The position numbers were made by a program, and so were the translations under genes. DNA of 64,000 nt from Rubripirellula tenax (GTDB taxonomy: Bacteria; Planctomycetota; Planctomycetia; Pirellulales; Pirellulaceae): assembly GCF_007860125.1 (NCBI RefSeq), contig NZ_SJPW01000004.1, positions 789,178-853,177 of the forward strand, in the 5' to 3' direction. A model generated the notes under the pieces. The model saw only the letters and a program-made list of their open reading frames with translations. It made no database searches and was not told where the DNA came from. This document shows, piece by piece, positions 17,557 through 26,263 of the stretch (positions within the stretch are counted from its first letter, which is position 1; every line of letters starts with the position of its first letter).

Positions 17557-18342
17557 TTAGTTACCTTGGGTTTGAGGAGTGGGTGAGTTGTTGGTCAGTG
17601 CATTCACGAACGCCGACCACGAGAGCGGCAATTCTTCAGCGATGCCGTAGCGATTCTTGGCAACGCAACTGGGAGATCCGTAAGCACGCACGACACGTTC
17701 ACCACCGTCTTTTCCGATGGCATGTGCAATCGTGCGTTTGCGATTGAAGCCACCGTCTTCGCTTTGCGTCCGCATCTTGCGAGTCGCGAACAGCACGGCG
17801 TCGCACCATTCCTTCACGAGGGCAGCGGCGTGCTTGTGCAGTCGCGGCGAATAGCGGTCGTAGGGTGAGGATTCAGGATCCTCGAACCGCTCGACCTTGG
17901 AATGAGCAATCAGAACGATCACCATGCCGCGAGAACGCAGCACATTGAGCAGGTCGAGCACTTCACGCCACAATGAGAGGGCGTGCATGTAACCGCGAGC
18001 GTACCCGCCATCGACTTTTTCGATCGACTCGACAGCGTACTGCTGACAAAGTTTGTCCCAGACGAGACGCTCTAGCCAATCGAGCGAGTCGATCACGACG
18101 GATTCGTATCCGTGCTTTTCATTGACGAGCGTTTTCAGAGCGGCGACGACGTCATCGAACTTTGTCGCCAGTGGAAAGCGATCGCATTCGATTTCGTCGA
18201 GACCGTCTTCGGTTTGAATGAAGATCGGTTTGGGAGCCTCGCTGCCGAAGGTCGACTTGCCGATGCCTTCGACACCGTAAAGCAAGACTCGCGGCGGCTT
18301 CGATTGCCGGCCGGATTGGATGGTTTCGAGGAGGTTGGTCAT
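17557..18342 (-). CDS. Sak4-like ATPase (RecA-fold single-strand annealing/recombination protein)
   Basis: 261 residues. Walker A GVEGIGKST (23-31) and Walker B SVVIDSLDWLE (81-91) identify a RecA-core ATPase of the AAA_24/Sak4 group, which acts with DUF669 proteins in phage recombination. A copy at 51744-52406 matches its first 221 residues with one difference (G78 to D), although the DNA has many synonymous changes. Confidence 0.82.
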   Translation of the reverse strand: MTNLLETIQSGRQSKPPRVLLYGVEGIGKSTFGSEAPKPIFIQTEDGLDEIECDRFPLATKFDDVVAALKTLVNEKHGYESVVIDSLDWLERLVWDKLCQQYAVESIEKVDGGYARGYMHALSLWREVLDLLNVLRSRGMVIVLIAHSKVERFEDPESSPYDRYSPRLHKHAAALVKEWCDAVLFATRKMRTQSEDGGFNRKRTIAHAIGKDGGERVVRAYGSPSCVAKNRYGIAEELPLSWSAFVNALTNNSPTPQTQGN

Positions 18343-18385
18343 GGGTTGGATGAATCCTTATTGAATGGTTGAGAAGTTGGTTGTG

Positions 18386-18625
18386 TTAGAGGGTCGGAAT
18401 CGCTTCGACATCGAAGTTGCCGTCGCGATCGCTCGTCACGAGGTAGTGTTTGAAATCAACTTGCACGACGAAACGTTGGTCAGCTCCAAGTTGCTTGCGA
18501 AGTGATTTGCACGCTCCAGTGAAGTCTCTGGACGACTCGTTGAAGCGGTCGGCCGATCGCAGGTAACGACCGACCGCCAATGAAATGCCAACGCGGCGTT
18601 CGATGTCGAGCGAAATTGCGGACAT
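18386..18625 (-). CDS. Small conserved prophage protein (paralog at 52449)
   Basis: 79 residues, first gene after promoter-like element E2. The core DIERRVGISLAVGRYLRSADRF and FKHYLVTSDRDGNFDVE recurs in the protein at 52449-52682, where the gene order (sigma-like gene, small gene, ATPase) is also the same. The conservation points to a working role in the recombination module. No family recognised. Confidence 0.72.
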   Translation of the reverse strand: MSAISLDIERRVGISLAVGRYLRSADRFNESSRDFTGACKSLRKQLGADQRFVVQVDFKHYLVTSDRDGNFDVEAIPTL

Positions 18626-18683
18626 GCTTACCTTTGGGAGTGATTGAGTTTTGAGGGTCGTTTGAGAGTTGCCCCGCTACCTC

Positions 18684-18716
18684 TAGACCTTCCGAGAAAT
18701 CAGTCCAAACGGCGAC
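18684..18716 (-). promoter_or_regulatory. Promoter-like element E, copy 2 (recombination operon)
   Basis: Minus-strand GTCGCCGTTTGG, nine bases, TCGGAAGGTCTA. It lies just after the sigma-like gene stop (18734) and 58 bases before the start of the small gene at 18625. See copies at 2783 and 22739. Confidence 0.62.
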
Positions 18717-18733
18717 GTCGGCCAAGATTTTTT

Positions 18734-19345
18734 TCAGGACAGGTAGTCGCGAAGTCCGGCTTCTTCAAAAACCTCGGCGATTCTCGGCACCCACGACTTT
18801 GCGGTTGAGCGAGGTACGCCCATCACTTCGGCCGCAGCCGTCAAGGTGTGTTCGCTGCGAAGTCGCAAGAACGTCTGCCACTGCTCAGGCAACGAAGCGA
18901 TGACAGTTTTTATGTCCTCTTGCAGGTCGAACTGGTCGGTCGCCGGCATCGTCGTAAATTCCAGACGCCGGCGTTGATCGCTTTCACTGATGGTTTGAAT
19001 CAACTCGCACGAATTTCCGTCACCGTCGCGGACCTGGACATTGAGCGAATGAGTCGCTTCTTTCGCTCGCAGTATCTGTCGGCGATATTCCAACAGGTTG
19101 CTTGCTTTCCGCTCGATGACCATCACGATGTATGGATTGCGATGACCGACGTCGTCTCGATGATCCTTCATCGCGCTGTCGAGCTGACTCATCAGCTCTT
19201 GCTGCAGGTCCTCATCCTCGTACGGCTCGAACTCGGGGAAAGTCAGAAGCTGCTGAACCTTGCGCTGGATCACGGTCAAGGCAAAAGGGTCTTCGGAGAG
19301 CGGGCAGGCTTCGGTGGTGATAGGTGAAGATTGGCTTGGGGACAC
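18734..19345 (-). CDS. Sigma-70-like regulator (region 4 HTH), phage-encoded
   Basis: 203 residues from GTG 19345, which has CGGAG just upstream. The longer frame to 19609 would run through a repeat-rich control region and is unlikely. Residues ~30-90 are helical with ERKASNLLEYRRQILRAKE, like sigma region 2. The C-terminus (LPEQWQTFLRLRSEHTLTAAAEVMGVPRSTAKSW) is a sigma region 4-type HTH. It could direct RNA polymerase to a phage promoter class. It lies directly upstream of element E2. A different sigma-like gene at 52798 holds the same position in the second prophage remnant. Confidence 0.68.
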   Translation of the reverse strand: MSPSQSSPITTEACPLSEDPFALTVIQRKVQQLLTFPEFEPYEDEDLQQELMSQLDSAMKDHRDDVGHRNPYIVMVIERKASNLLEYRRQILRAKEATHSLNVQVRDGDGNSCELIQTISESDQRRRLEFTTMPATDQFDLQEDIKTVIASLPEQWQTFLRLRSEHTLTAAAEVMGVPRSTAKSWVPRIAEVFEEAGLRDYLS

Positions 19346-19414
19346 GATGACTCCGTCGGCGTGTGGGTGAACTCGGTCGGCCGCGTTACAGCAGCGGCCA
19401 CACCCACCGGCGAA

Positions 19415-19520
19415 GTTGCACGAAATCGCACTCGGCGTTTTCTGCAACAGTGTTTCGCTTTGCAATTCACGGCGAAAAAACGGCGAAGTTTTTGTTGTTG
19501 CAGTTGCACGAAATCGCACT
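19415..19520. repeat. Direct repeat pair GTTGCACGAAATCGCACT upstream of the sigma-like gene
   Basis: An exact 18-base sequence occurs at 19415-19432 and 19503-19520, 88 bases apart, with TGC...GCA ends that form a loose dyad. A partial third copy (TGTGCACGAAA) is at 19883. Placed between the divergent sigma-like and LexA-like genes, these are candidate operators. Confidence 0.6.
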
Positions 19521-19780
19521 AACTGCAACTGCAACACTCTCTTGCCAACTTCCAGATGAACCAATTCAGGAAATTTTTTGGCCGCTTGGACCAAACGTGT
19601 CACGGTCACACAACATGCTGGCGGATTCCCTTCACACGATTCCTACTCTTGGTAGTCACACCGTGAGCGTCAGCTACACCAACCTCGATCCCGTTACACC
19701 CAAGCCGATCGGCGTCGACTTGTATCGAGGCGTTGCAATTTGTTCGGTGTGGATCAACGCGTGTTCGATGTCCACTTCAT

Positions 19781-19913
19781 CTATCAGCGCTAATGCAAAT
19801 TTTAAGTCGTTGCAAAACAGCGACTTGTGGCTTTGCTAGCAAAACTCGACTAGACAGAACAATCGGCACGACTAGATTTACTTGTGCACGAAACAAAGTC
19901 TATCAGCGCTAAT
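19781..19913. promoter_or_regulatory. Candidate LexA-type operators (two copies of TCTATCAGCGCTAAT)
   Basis: The identical 15-base sequence ends at 19794 and at 19913. Its inner 12 bases, ATCAGCGCTAAT (19783-19794 and 19902-19913), form a near-perfect palindrome with one mismatched pair. The second copy ends 38 bases before the repressor start codon at 19952. This layout fits an autoregulated SOS-type repressor. Confidence 0.6.
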
Positions 19914-19951
19914 TCGAGCCACTGGATAACGACCGCAACGGAAGCCCAATC

Positions 19952-20620
19952 ATGAAGCCCAACCAACCCAGCCGAGGACAACCCAAACGTGGCAGACCCA
20001 GCCAAGCCGAAATCACCAAAGGTCAATCGCGAGCACTCGACGAACTGTCCGCCGCCATTGACCGCCACGGCATCGCACCAACGATGACAGAACTCGGTGA
20101 CAAGCTTGGTATTACCGCCGCCAGCGCCCACCAACTGATCCTGCAACTTGAACGCAAAGGCTACGTCGCCCGACAACCACGCAAGGCTCGCAGCCTTCGC
20201 GTCTTACGACGTCCAAGCCAAACGATCGAGTCGATGGTCAGCGTGCCGCTTATTGGTGTTGTCAAAGCTGGTCCGGCGATGTTGGCGGAGGAAAACTGCT
20301 TGGGCGAAGTGATGGTGGCATCGGACTTGGCTGGTCGCGGGTCATGTTTTGCATTGCAAATCAGTGGCGACAGCATGAAGGGTGCGGACATGCGAGACGG
20401 TGATGTTGTGATCGTTCGCCGACAACTGATCGCCGAGAACGGTGAAATCGTTGTCGCGCTGATTGATGACGAGGCCACCGTCAAACGGTTAGAAGTGGAG
20501 GACGGAGCGATTCGGTTGCTTCCGGAAAACCGGAAGTACAAGCCGATCGAGGTTCAGCCTGATAGCGACTTTCGTGTGCTTGGAAAGGTCATTGGAGTTT
20601 CTCATAAATCGAAAGTTTAG
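19952..20620 (+). CDS. LexA-like S24 self-cleaving repressor
   Basis: 222 residues. The N-terminal winged helix (residues ~20-80) has the LexA pattern APTMTELGDKLGITAASAHQLILQLERKGYV. The C-terminal S24 peptidase domain has the cleavage site A106-G107 in GVVKAGPA, the nucleophile S141 in SGDSMKG and the general base K178 in ATVKRL. RecA-stimulated self-cleavage would induce the prophage or relieve repression after DNA damage. Two palindromic repeats upstream are likely operators. It starts a plus-strand group with the next two unknown genes. Confidence 0.88.
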   Translation: MKPNQPSRGQPKRGRPSQAEITKGQSRALDELSAAIDRHGIAPTMTELGDKLGITAASAHQLILQLERKGYVARQPRKARSLRVLRRPSQTIESMVSVPLIGVVKAGPAMLAEENCLGEVMVASDLAGRGSCFALQISGDSMKGADMRDGDVVIVRRQLIAENGEIVVALIDDEATVKRLEVEDGAIRLLPENRKYKPIEVQPDSDFRVLGKVIGVSHKSKV

Positions 20621-20626
20621 GTTGTC

Positions 20627-21826
20627 ATGCCACGTCGTATTGCCACTTCCACCATGCTCCGCGTGATCCCAAACGCGGTCTTGCAACCCTGGTTTAGTTC
20701 CCATGTGCCAGGTGAATTCGACATCCCTTGGGACGGTCTCGCCGAACGCGACATCGACCAAATGCTTGATCACATCAACGACCTGTTGCCGAGTGAACGC
20801 AACGGTGTTGAGATTGAATTGCAAGCCATTCGTGCATTCGCTTGCGAATCCGGCATGAGTGCGATTGAGGACGCCGCGAAGTCACTTGGTGATCGAACAT
20901 TGATGTCACGAATCCCGACTGAACTCAACCTTTACGGTCGAGCGATGTGGGTGCGATTGAACGAGCCAGACACATTTTCAGCGTCGTCAATGTTCCTTGA
21001 ACTCGACGGCTTGGCCTACTTCCGAAAACGAAATGACCTCCCAGCCGTCGAGAAACAATTCGCTTCCAACGCCAAAGAACGCTTATCCGAAGCCATCTCG
21101 AATCTCTTGAAAGAACAAGGCAGAGGGCAGTACTGTACGGTCGAATCGCTCACACGCGGATCGGTCGAGTACTTCGCTGTTCATCCTGATGACTTCGTTC
21201 GCTGTGAACAGACACACGATGACAACGGTGTGCTTTCAACACTTGCGATTCGCCCGACTTTGCAGATCGCATTTGCCTATGACCGGCAAGCCGGGTCACT
21301 CGAAATGAGCGCAGCACTACCCAAATCAACGAAGGAGGAACTCGAACGGATCTTCGCCGCCTGCGTGCTGGGTTGGGATCTCGGTCCCTTTGATCCGGAT
21401 CAAGCCTATCACCTCGACCACCTCAAAGATTCCAACTTCGATTTGGCTACCGATCCGTCCGACAACGTTCGGGCTCGGATCGAAGAAATGAAGTTATTCA
21501 ATCGAACCACCAGCCGACCGCTGACGGTTGTTGTCCGCAAGAATGATCCGGAAGACAACATCCACCGAGCGATCGAGGAGGAAGTGCGAACGCAAAGTGA
21601 TTCTCTCTGGCACTACCATGTTCGATCGGTGGCGATTCGATTTGATTTTCCGGCGACTCGGTATCGACGCGCCGGCCACCAAACGATTCGCATCATCGCG
21701 CCGCGATCCTGCAACCTGCTAAATGCCTCTCCTGAACGTGTCGAACTCATCCAGAAATACCTCAAGCTGTGGAACATTGATTGTGCAACGAATGATGAAC
21801 AAAGTCTGGTTGCAGTGGGAGCTTGA
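20627..21826 (+). CDS. Hypothetical protein downstream of the repressor
   Basis: 399 residues, six bases after the LexA-like stop, so probably co-transcribed. The composition is that of a soluble globular protein. No motif is recognised. Its placement in the repressor operon suggests a part in lysogeny or DNA damage response, but this is only context. Confidence 0.68.
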   Translation: MPRRIATSTMLRVIPNAVLQPWFSSHVPGEFDIPWDGLAERDIDQMLDHINDLLPSERNGVEIELQAIRAFACESGMSAIEDAAKSLGDRTLMSRIPTELNLYGRAMWVRLNEPDTFSASSMFLELDGLAYFRKRNDLPAVEKQFASNAKERLSEAISNLLKEQGRGQYCTVESLTRGSVEYFAVHPDDFVRCEQTHDDNGVLSTLAIRPTLQIAFAYDRQAGSLEMSAALPKSTKEELERIFAACVLGWDLGPFDPDQAYHLDHLKDSNFDLATDPSDNVRARIEEMKLFNRTTSRPLTVVVRKNDPEDNIHRAIEEEVRTQSDSLWHYHVRSVAIRFDFPATRYRRAGHQTIRIIAPRSCNLLNASPERVELIQKYLKLWNIDCATNDEQSLVAVGA

Positions 21827-22724
21827 CCCTCCAGCCTTTTCTGTCGACGAAGCGACTCGTGCCTATGCCGAACCACTTGCTGCGTTTCGACACCACCGCT
21901 TGCTTCGCGAAGCGATCCCCGCCGGTGCGTGGACCTGTACCGAGTGTGGGGAGACGCGGCAGGTCGTCTTCGTTGCCGATGTGGACGAAATCAAGCAAGG
22001 TTATATCGCTTGCCGCGATTGCGGCGTCACTCGCCTTCACCCCGATCAACTCAATCGAGTTGCGTTCGACACTGGGAGAGTCCTGCACTACATCTTTGCC
22101 GACACTAAACTCGACGTTAGGCAGATCGTCGCTGATCGACTGTGGCAAATCGGCCGGCGCACGATTGCCACACGCAGCCGCGAACTCTGGTTCATTCGTG
22201 GCTTTGGACCGACGTTCCATGCCGACATACTGCGCCAGCTCACCACGCGTCCCAAAACGATTGTGTTTACACCCAGCGAGGCGACCGCCCATTATTGGTC
22301 TCGCATCATCCCCAACACCATCATCGCACTGGATAACACGGTTGATCGGGAAGAGTACCAACTGTGGCTCGACTGGAATGCTGTCGATGACCGGGTTCTC
22401 GAATCGGAGGAGTCAACGGCACCGGTCCTCAAGCCGGCAGCCAAACGATCGAGTCGTACAGCCAAGATAGAACGTCTCGTCGAGGAAATTAAGAAGCATC
22501 TGCGATCCGCCGCCGATCACGCTCAGGCCACGTCGGATCGCGAAGGATGCCCGACGTTGTTACCGCGACCAACGCAAGAACAGCTCGGAAGCCTGGCGGG
22601 AATGTCGAAAGTCGACGTAAGCCGATGCTTGAAAGACGATTCGGCCAACGAACTGCGAATTCTCTGGGAAACCGCCGGCGATCTCAACGCCATCCTGGGT
22701 TTACCGTTCGAGACATTTCGTTAA
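21792..22724 (+). CDS. Zinc-ribbon hypothetical protein with C-terminal HTH-like segment
   Basis: 310 residues. It overlaps the end of the previous gene by 35 bases, and ATG 21795 is equally possible. Two CxxC pairs (CTECGE ... CRDCGV, near residues 45-75) form a probable zinc ribbon. The C-terminus (TQEQLGSLAGMSKVDVSRCLKDD) reads like an HTH. The middle has no recognised domain. A DNA-binding role is plausible. Element E3 follows the stop. Confidence 0.65.
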   Translation: MMNKVWLQWELDPPAFSVDEATRAYAEPLAAFRHHRLLREAIPAGAWTCTECGETRQVVFVADVDEIKQGYIACRDCGVTRLHPDQLNRVAFDTGRVLHYIFADTKLDVRQIVADRLWQIGRRTIATRSRELWFIRGFGPTFHADILRQLTTRPKTIVFTPSEATAHYWSRIIPNTIIALDNTVDREEYQLWLDWNAVDDRVLESEESTAPVLKPAAKRSSRTAKIERLVEEIKKHLRSAADHAQATSDREGCPTLLPRPTQEQLGSLAGMSKVDVSRCLKDDSANELRILWETAGDLNAILGLPFETFR

Positions 22725-22738
22725 TTTTTGCCGGCAGC

Positions 22739-22771
22739 GTCGCCGTTTTGGTCTTGGAGTCGGAAGGTCTA
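22739..22771 (+). promoter_or_regulatory. Promoter-like element E, copy 3 (integration operon)
   Basis: GTCGCCGTTTTG, nine bases, TCGGAAGGTCTA, here on the plus strand in the direction of the genes, 63 bases before the start at 22835. Together with copies 1 and 2 it precedes the integration, late and recombination operons. Confidence 0.62.
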
Positions 22772-22834
22772 CAGGTAGAGGCAGAGTGTTAACTCAGCCG
22801 CCACTTTTCGCGACCTTCCCGATTGATCGAACCT

Positions 22835-23008
22835 ATGACGTCAGACGACTACGAAAATCAAACTCGCGATCGCAATGAGATCGCAGAAATCCTCGCCAAG
22901 GCCGTTGTTCGGTATCTGACCGAAACGCACACCAAAAACACTCCGCCGAATTCGTCAAACACTTCGCATGTTGGCTTGAGTTCCTCTCGAAACGATCGCT
23001 CTCTGTGA
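22835..23008 (+). CDS. Small protein heading the integration module
   Basis: 57 residues from ATG 22835; TTG 22823 is an alternative. The RNEIAEILAKAVVRYL helix matches REEIATILARAIRRTL in the small protein at 62414-62581, which precedes the second DUF2924 gene in the same way. It is a conserved part of the module. Its function is unknown, possibly a directionality or excision factor. Confidence 0.6.
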   Translation: MTSDDYENQTRDRNEIAEILAKAVVRYLTETHTKNTPPNSSNTSHVGLSSSRNDRSL

Positions 23009-23069
23009 CCACGCGGTAAACGCACCGCCGAGATTTCTCCCGTCCCATTTCTCAGTCACAGAGAACCCT

Positions 23070-23570
23070 ATGAGTTTGAACATCACCCGCGAGGTTGCCG
23101 ACATGAAAAAGTTGACGACCGGCGAACTCAAAGACAAGTACGAGACCGTTTGCGGATGCGCGCCCCGCAGCCACAACCGCGATTGGTTGGTCAAAAAAAT
23201 TGTCTGGCGAATGCAAGCCATCGACGAGGGCGGACTGCCCGAACGAGCACGCCGCCGTGCCCTCGCGATGGCCGACGATGCTGACCTTCGCAAGCGACCG
23301 CCACGGTCATTCACTCAACAAGTCGAAGCCGCCGAGGAAACCACCGTCGCGCTGGATCCAGGCCGCGACACACGCCTACCGCCGGCCGGAACCGTACTGG
23401 TGAAAACGTACAAAGGCCAGACGATCACGGTCACCGTCAACCAAGATGATTTCGATTTCAATGGCAAACGCTACGAAACGCTCTCCGCGATCGCCAACGA
23501 AGTCAGCGGTTCGCACGTCAACGGCTTCGCGTTCTTCAAACTCAATCCGAAGAAGGGAGCCGCCCAATGA
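23070..23570 (+). CDS. DUF2924 family protein
   Basis: 166 residues. LTTGELKDKYETVCGCAPRSHNRDWLVKKIVWRMQA and the closing FDFNGKRYETLSAIANEVSGSHVNGFAFF are diagnostic of DUF2924, a family found next to large serine recombinases in planctomycetes and proteobacteria. Its stop overlaps the recombinase start by four bases. A recombinase partner is inferred from that coupling. Confidence 0.87.
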   Translation: MSLNITREVADMKKLTTGELKDKYETVCGCAPRSHNRDWLVKKIVWRMQAIDEGGLPERARRRALAMADDADLRKRPPRSFTQQVEAAEETTVALDPGRDTRLPPAGTVLVKTYKGQTITVTVNQDDFDFNGKRYETLSAIANEVSGSHVNGFAFFKLNPKKGAAQ

Positions 23571-25138
23571 TCGCTCCCAACAAAGAACAGTCGACGGTGC
23601 GTTGCGCCATCTACACACGCAAGTCCACCAGCGAAGGACTCGAACAAGAATTTAATACTCTCGACGCCCAACGCGAAGCCGGGTCGGCATACATCGCCAG
23701 CCAGCGTCAGGAAGGTTGGGTCGAGGTCGAGACTCGATACGATGACGGCGGATTCTCCGGCAGCAACATCGACCGGCCCGCGCTGACGCGGTTAATGGAA
23801 GACATCAAAGCCGGCAAGATTGACTGTGTGGTTGTCTACAAAGTCGACCGGTTGAGCCGTTCGCTGATGGACTTCGCTCTGATCATGAAAACGTTCGACG
23901 ATCTGAAAGTCTCATTCGTTTCGGTGACGCAGCAATTCAACACGACGTCCAGCATGGGGCGATTGACGTTGAACATCCTATTCTCGTTCGCCCAATTTGA
24001 ACGCGAAATCATCAGCGAACGAACGCGTGACAAAATGGCCGCAGCTCGTCGCAAAGGCAAGTATCTCGGGGGCCGACCGATCCTCGGTTACGACCTCGAT
24101 CGCGAAACCAAAAAGCTGTTCGTGAACGAATCCGAAGCCGAACGGGTCCGCCAAATCTTCGAGCTTTACCTCGAAAGCGAAGGTTTGATCGGCACCATCG
24201 AAGGCATGCGGGTCCGCGGTTGGCGAACCAAGTTGTGGATCACCAAATCGGGCAAGTCGATCGGCGGCGGACCGATCTACAAGAACACGCTACACACGTT
24301 GCTGACCAATCGGATGTACCTGGGCAAAGTCACCTACCACGACGAGGTCCACGAGGGAGAACACGAAGCGATCGTCGATGAAGAGTTATTCCAATCCGTC
24401 CAGAAAAAGCTTCGTGCCAACCGCATCAACATCGGCGATCGGGTTCACGGCCGGACGCAGGGCGTGCTTGCCGGACTGCTTCGCTGCGTCGCCTGCAATT
24501 CCGCGATGACGCACACGACCAGCGGCGGCAGCGGAAACGGTAAGCGCTATCGCTACTACGTTTGCGGCAAAGCGACGCGGAGCGGTCACAAAACGTGTCC
24601 GCGTCCGTCGCTTCCGGCCGAGCAAGTCGAACAGTTTATCGTCAGCCAACTGCAATCGCTCACGATCGACGAAGACCTTCTCAATCAAACCTGTTTGAAA
24701 GTTCGCAAGACGGTGCGCGACAAGGGTGAGCGTCTCGAAAACGAACTCGCGGCCCTCACGCTGACGCTGCAAAACACCGAACGAGCCATCGAAGCGTACG
24801 CCACGCCAACCGGCGACGACAAACGCGAACCCAAACGACTCGACACACTCGCGTCGCTCAATGAACAAGTCGCCCGTGATCTTCGCCGTCGTACCGAACT
24901 GCAACAAGAACTTAACGGCATCCACACCGCCGCGCCCGATCGGTACACGATCATGTCGGCGATCAAGGATATGCAATCTTTGTGGGAGCACCTCACCAAT
25001 GGCGAACGCGGACGCCTGATCAGCAAGCTGATCGAACGCATCGAACATGACCCATCCGACAGTACGTTCGCAATCACGCTTAGCCCCACGGGGCTGAATT
25101 CATTCAACGCCGCCGACGCCAAAAAGGATCAATTATGA
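23567..25138 (+). CDS. Large serine recombinase (prophage integrase)
   Basis: 523 residues. The resolvase catalytic domain starts CAIYTRKSTSEGLEQEFN with nucleophile S20, followed by the VVYKVDRLSRSLMDF motif, a recombinase domain (~170-290), a zinc beta-ribbon (CVACNSAM ... CGKATRSGHKTCPRP) and a C-terminal coiled coil. Large serine integrases recombine attP and attB without homology. The gene is near the presumed right end of the prophage and overlaps both neighbours by four bases. It appears intact, unlike the relative at 60123-61951. Confidence 0.92.
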   Translation: MIAPNKEQSTVRCAIYTRKSTSEGLEQEFNTLDAQREAGSAYIASQRQEGWVEVETRYDDGGFSGSNIDRPALTRLMEDIKAGKIDCVVVYKVDRLSRSLMDFALIMKTFDDLKVSFVSVTQQFNTTSSMGRLTLNILFSFAQFEREIISERTRDKMAAARRKGKYLGGRPILGYDLDRETKKLFVNESEAERVRQIFELYLESEGLIGTIEGMRVRGWRTKLWITKSGKSIGGGPIYKNTLHTLLTNRMYLGKVTYHDEVHEGEHEAIVDEELFQSVQKKLRANRINIGDRVHGRTQGVLAGLLRCVACNSAMTHTTSGGSGNGKRYRYYVCGKATRSGHKTCPRPSLPAEQVEQFIVSQLQSLTIDEDLLNQTCLKVRKTVRDKGERLENELAALTLTLQNTERAIEAYATPTGDDKREPKRLDTLASLNEQVARDLRRRTELQQELNGIHTAAPDRYTIMSAIKDMQSLWEHLTNGERGRLISKLIERIEHDPSDSTFAITLSPTGLNSFNAADAKKDQL

Positions 25139-25536
25139 GCCACATCAAAAAAGCATTTGACATCGCAGTCTCAACCCGCGGTCGCCGACGCATCCAAACG
25201 AAACGCCCCCGCCGGCAACCCTCACCACCCCAACTGCCGCACATCGCCAAGTTGATGGCCCTCGCCATCCGCCTCGATGATCTACTTGAAACCGGCCAAC
25301 TCAGGGACCAAGCAGAGATCGCCCGCACCGCCGGCATCACTCGCGCCCGAGTCACGCAAATCCTCAACCTCGCCGGCCTTGCCCCCGACATCCAGCAAGC
25401 CCTCCTCGATCTCCAGCCCACCACCGACACCAAGCCCAAATTTAGAGAACGAGAACTCCGCCAGATCGCCGTTGAACCCAACTGGTCAAAACAACGCACC
25501 GCGTGGAAACGACTGGTCGCCTCGAAAGCTACCTAA
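25135..25536 (+). CDS. HTH protein of the integration module (KorB/ParB-type helix pair)
   Basis: 133 residues. The middle (IAKLMALAIRLDDLLETGQLRDQAEIARTAGITRARVTQILNLAGL) is an HTH like that in KorB/ParB proteins. The paralog at 59725-60126 has the same length (133) and follows the second recombinase in the same way. It is the last prophage gene. Its end overlaps the convergent host dioxygenase gene by eight bases, so the right attachment site is probably here. Confidence 0.75.
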   Translation: MSHIKKAFDIAVSTRGRRRIQTKRPRRQPSPPQLPHIAKLMALAIRLDDLLETGQLRDQAEIARTAGITRARVTQILNLAGLAPDIQQALLDLQPTTDTKPKFRERELRQIAVEPNWSKQRTAWKRLVASKAT

Positions 25537-26263
25537 TCACGTCCGCCGCTGGATGAACAAAGTCGTGCCACTGCATGCCGTCCGGCAACCTTGACGAGGC
25601 CGCGAATTCCAAATGCAAGATTCGCCGATGACGTTTGGTGCCTGGCATCGACGAACCACTGCTATGGCTGATCAGCGGACGCATCGCCAACACATCGCCG
25701 GCGGCTGCATGAACATCAACCGCCGAGACAATTCCCAAGCCGTCGCTGTCACTCGAGACATGCGAACCAGGAATCACTCGTAGCGGACCGTTTTCTTCGG
25801 TCACTTCATCGAGATGAATCCGAAGCGTCAACATCTGATGCAGCACCTTGTCGCAAGCGATCACATGAGGCACACCAGCTTTCACCGTTGGTCGCGAAAA
25901 CGAACCCGAAGCGATCGAGTTATCTTTCACCGCGATCGACGTGTCCTTGTGCCAAGCCAACGCCCAAGTCCGATCCGGTGGCTTGTCGAAAAACAACGCT
26001 CGCACCAAACCAACCTCATCGCCAAGTTGCTCGCGGAGAAACCGCAGCAACGCATCACTTTGCCAAACCGTCGATACTTGAGGTATCGACTCGATCAAAT
26101 TCCGAGCCGCGTAAACATGCCCACGACTGGACCGAGCACGCACGTTGTCTGAATCATCTTCAAAGACACTACTGCATACGTCCAACAGATGCGAAACCGT
26201 CCCGGCATCAGCCGCCTGCCGCAACAGGCAGAATCCATCACGTCTTAGAATCCGATCATTCAC
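25529..26263 (-). CDS. Phytanoyl-CoA dioxygenase (PhyH) family protein
   Basis: 244 residues. The Fe(II)/2-oxoglutarate oxygenase facial triad is visible as H105-x-D107 (WHKDT) and distal H200 (PLISHSS), with a following Arg-rich strand for 2-oxoglutarate. Family members hydroxylate diverse small molecules; the substrate is unknown. The 3' end converges on the prophage integration module with an eight-base overlap. The length is normal for the family, so integration did not obviously damage it. Confidence 0.85.
   Translation of the reverse strand: MNDRILRRDGFCLLRQAADAGTVSHLLDVCSSVFEDDSDNVRARSSRGHVYAARNLIESIPQVSTVWQSDALLRFLREQLGDEVGLVRALFFDKPPDRTWALAWHKDTSIAVKDNSIASGSFSRPTVKAGVPHVIACDKVLHQMLTLRIHLDEVTEENGPLRVIPGSHVSSDSDGLGIVSAVDVHAAAGDVLAMRPLISHSSGSSMPGTKRHRRILHLEFAASSRLPDGMQWHDFVHPAADVIR

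Larger units (their letters stand above)
19346..19951. promoter_or_regulatory. 606-base divergent control region between sigma-like and LexA-like genes
   Basis: No gene is visible. The region is AT-rich compared with its surroundings. It contains the 18-base direct repeats and the two 15-base LexA-box-like repeats listed separately, and probably the lysogeny switch promoters of this prophage. Confidence 0.6.

Noticed and set aside
18480..18725. A conserved short peptide encoded by element E (VAV...SEGL frame)
   Set aside because: The three translations share several residues only because the two 12-base blocks are identical in bases. The nine-base spacer is not conserved as codons and there is no consistent start codon.
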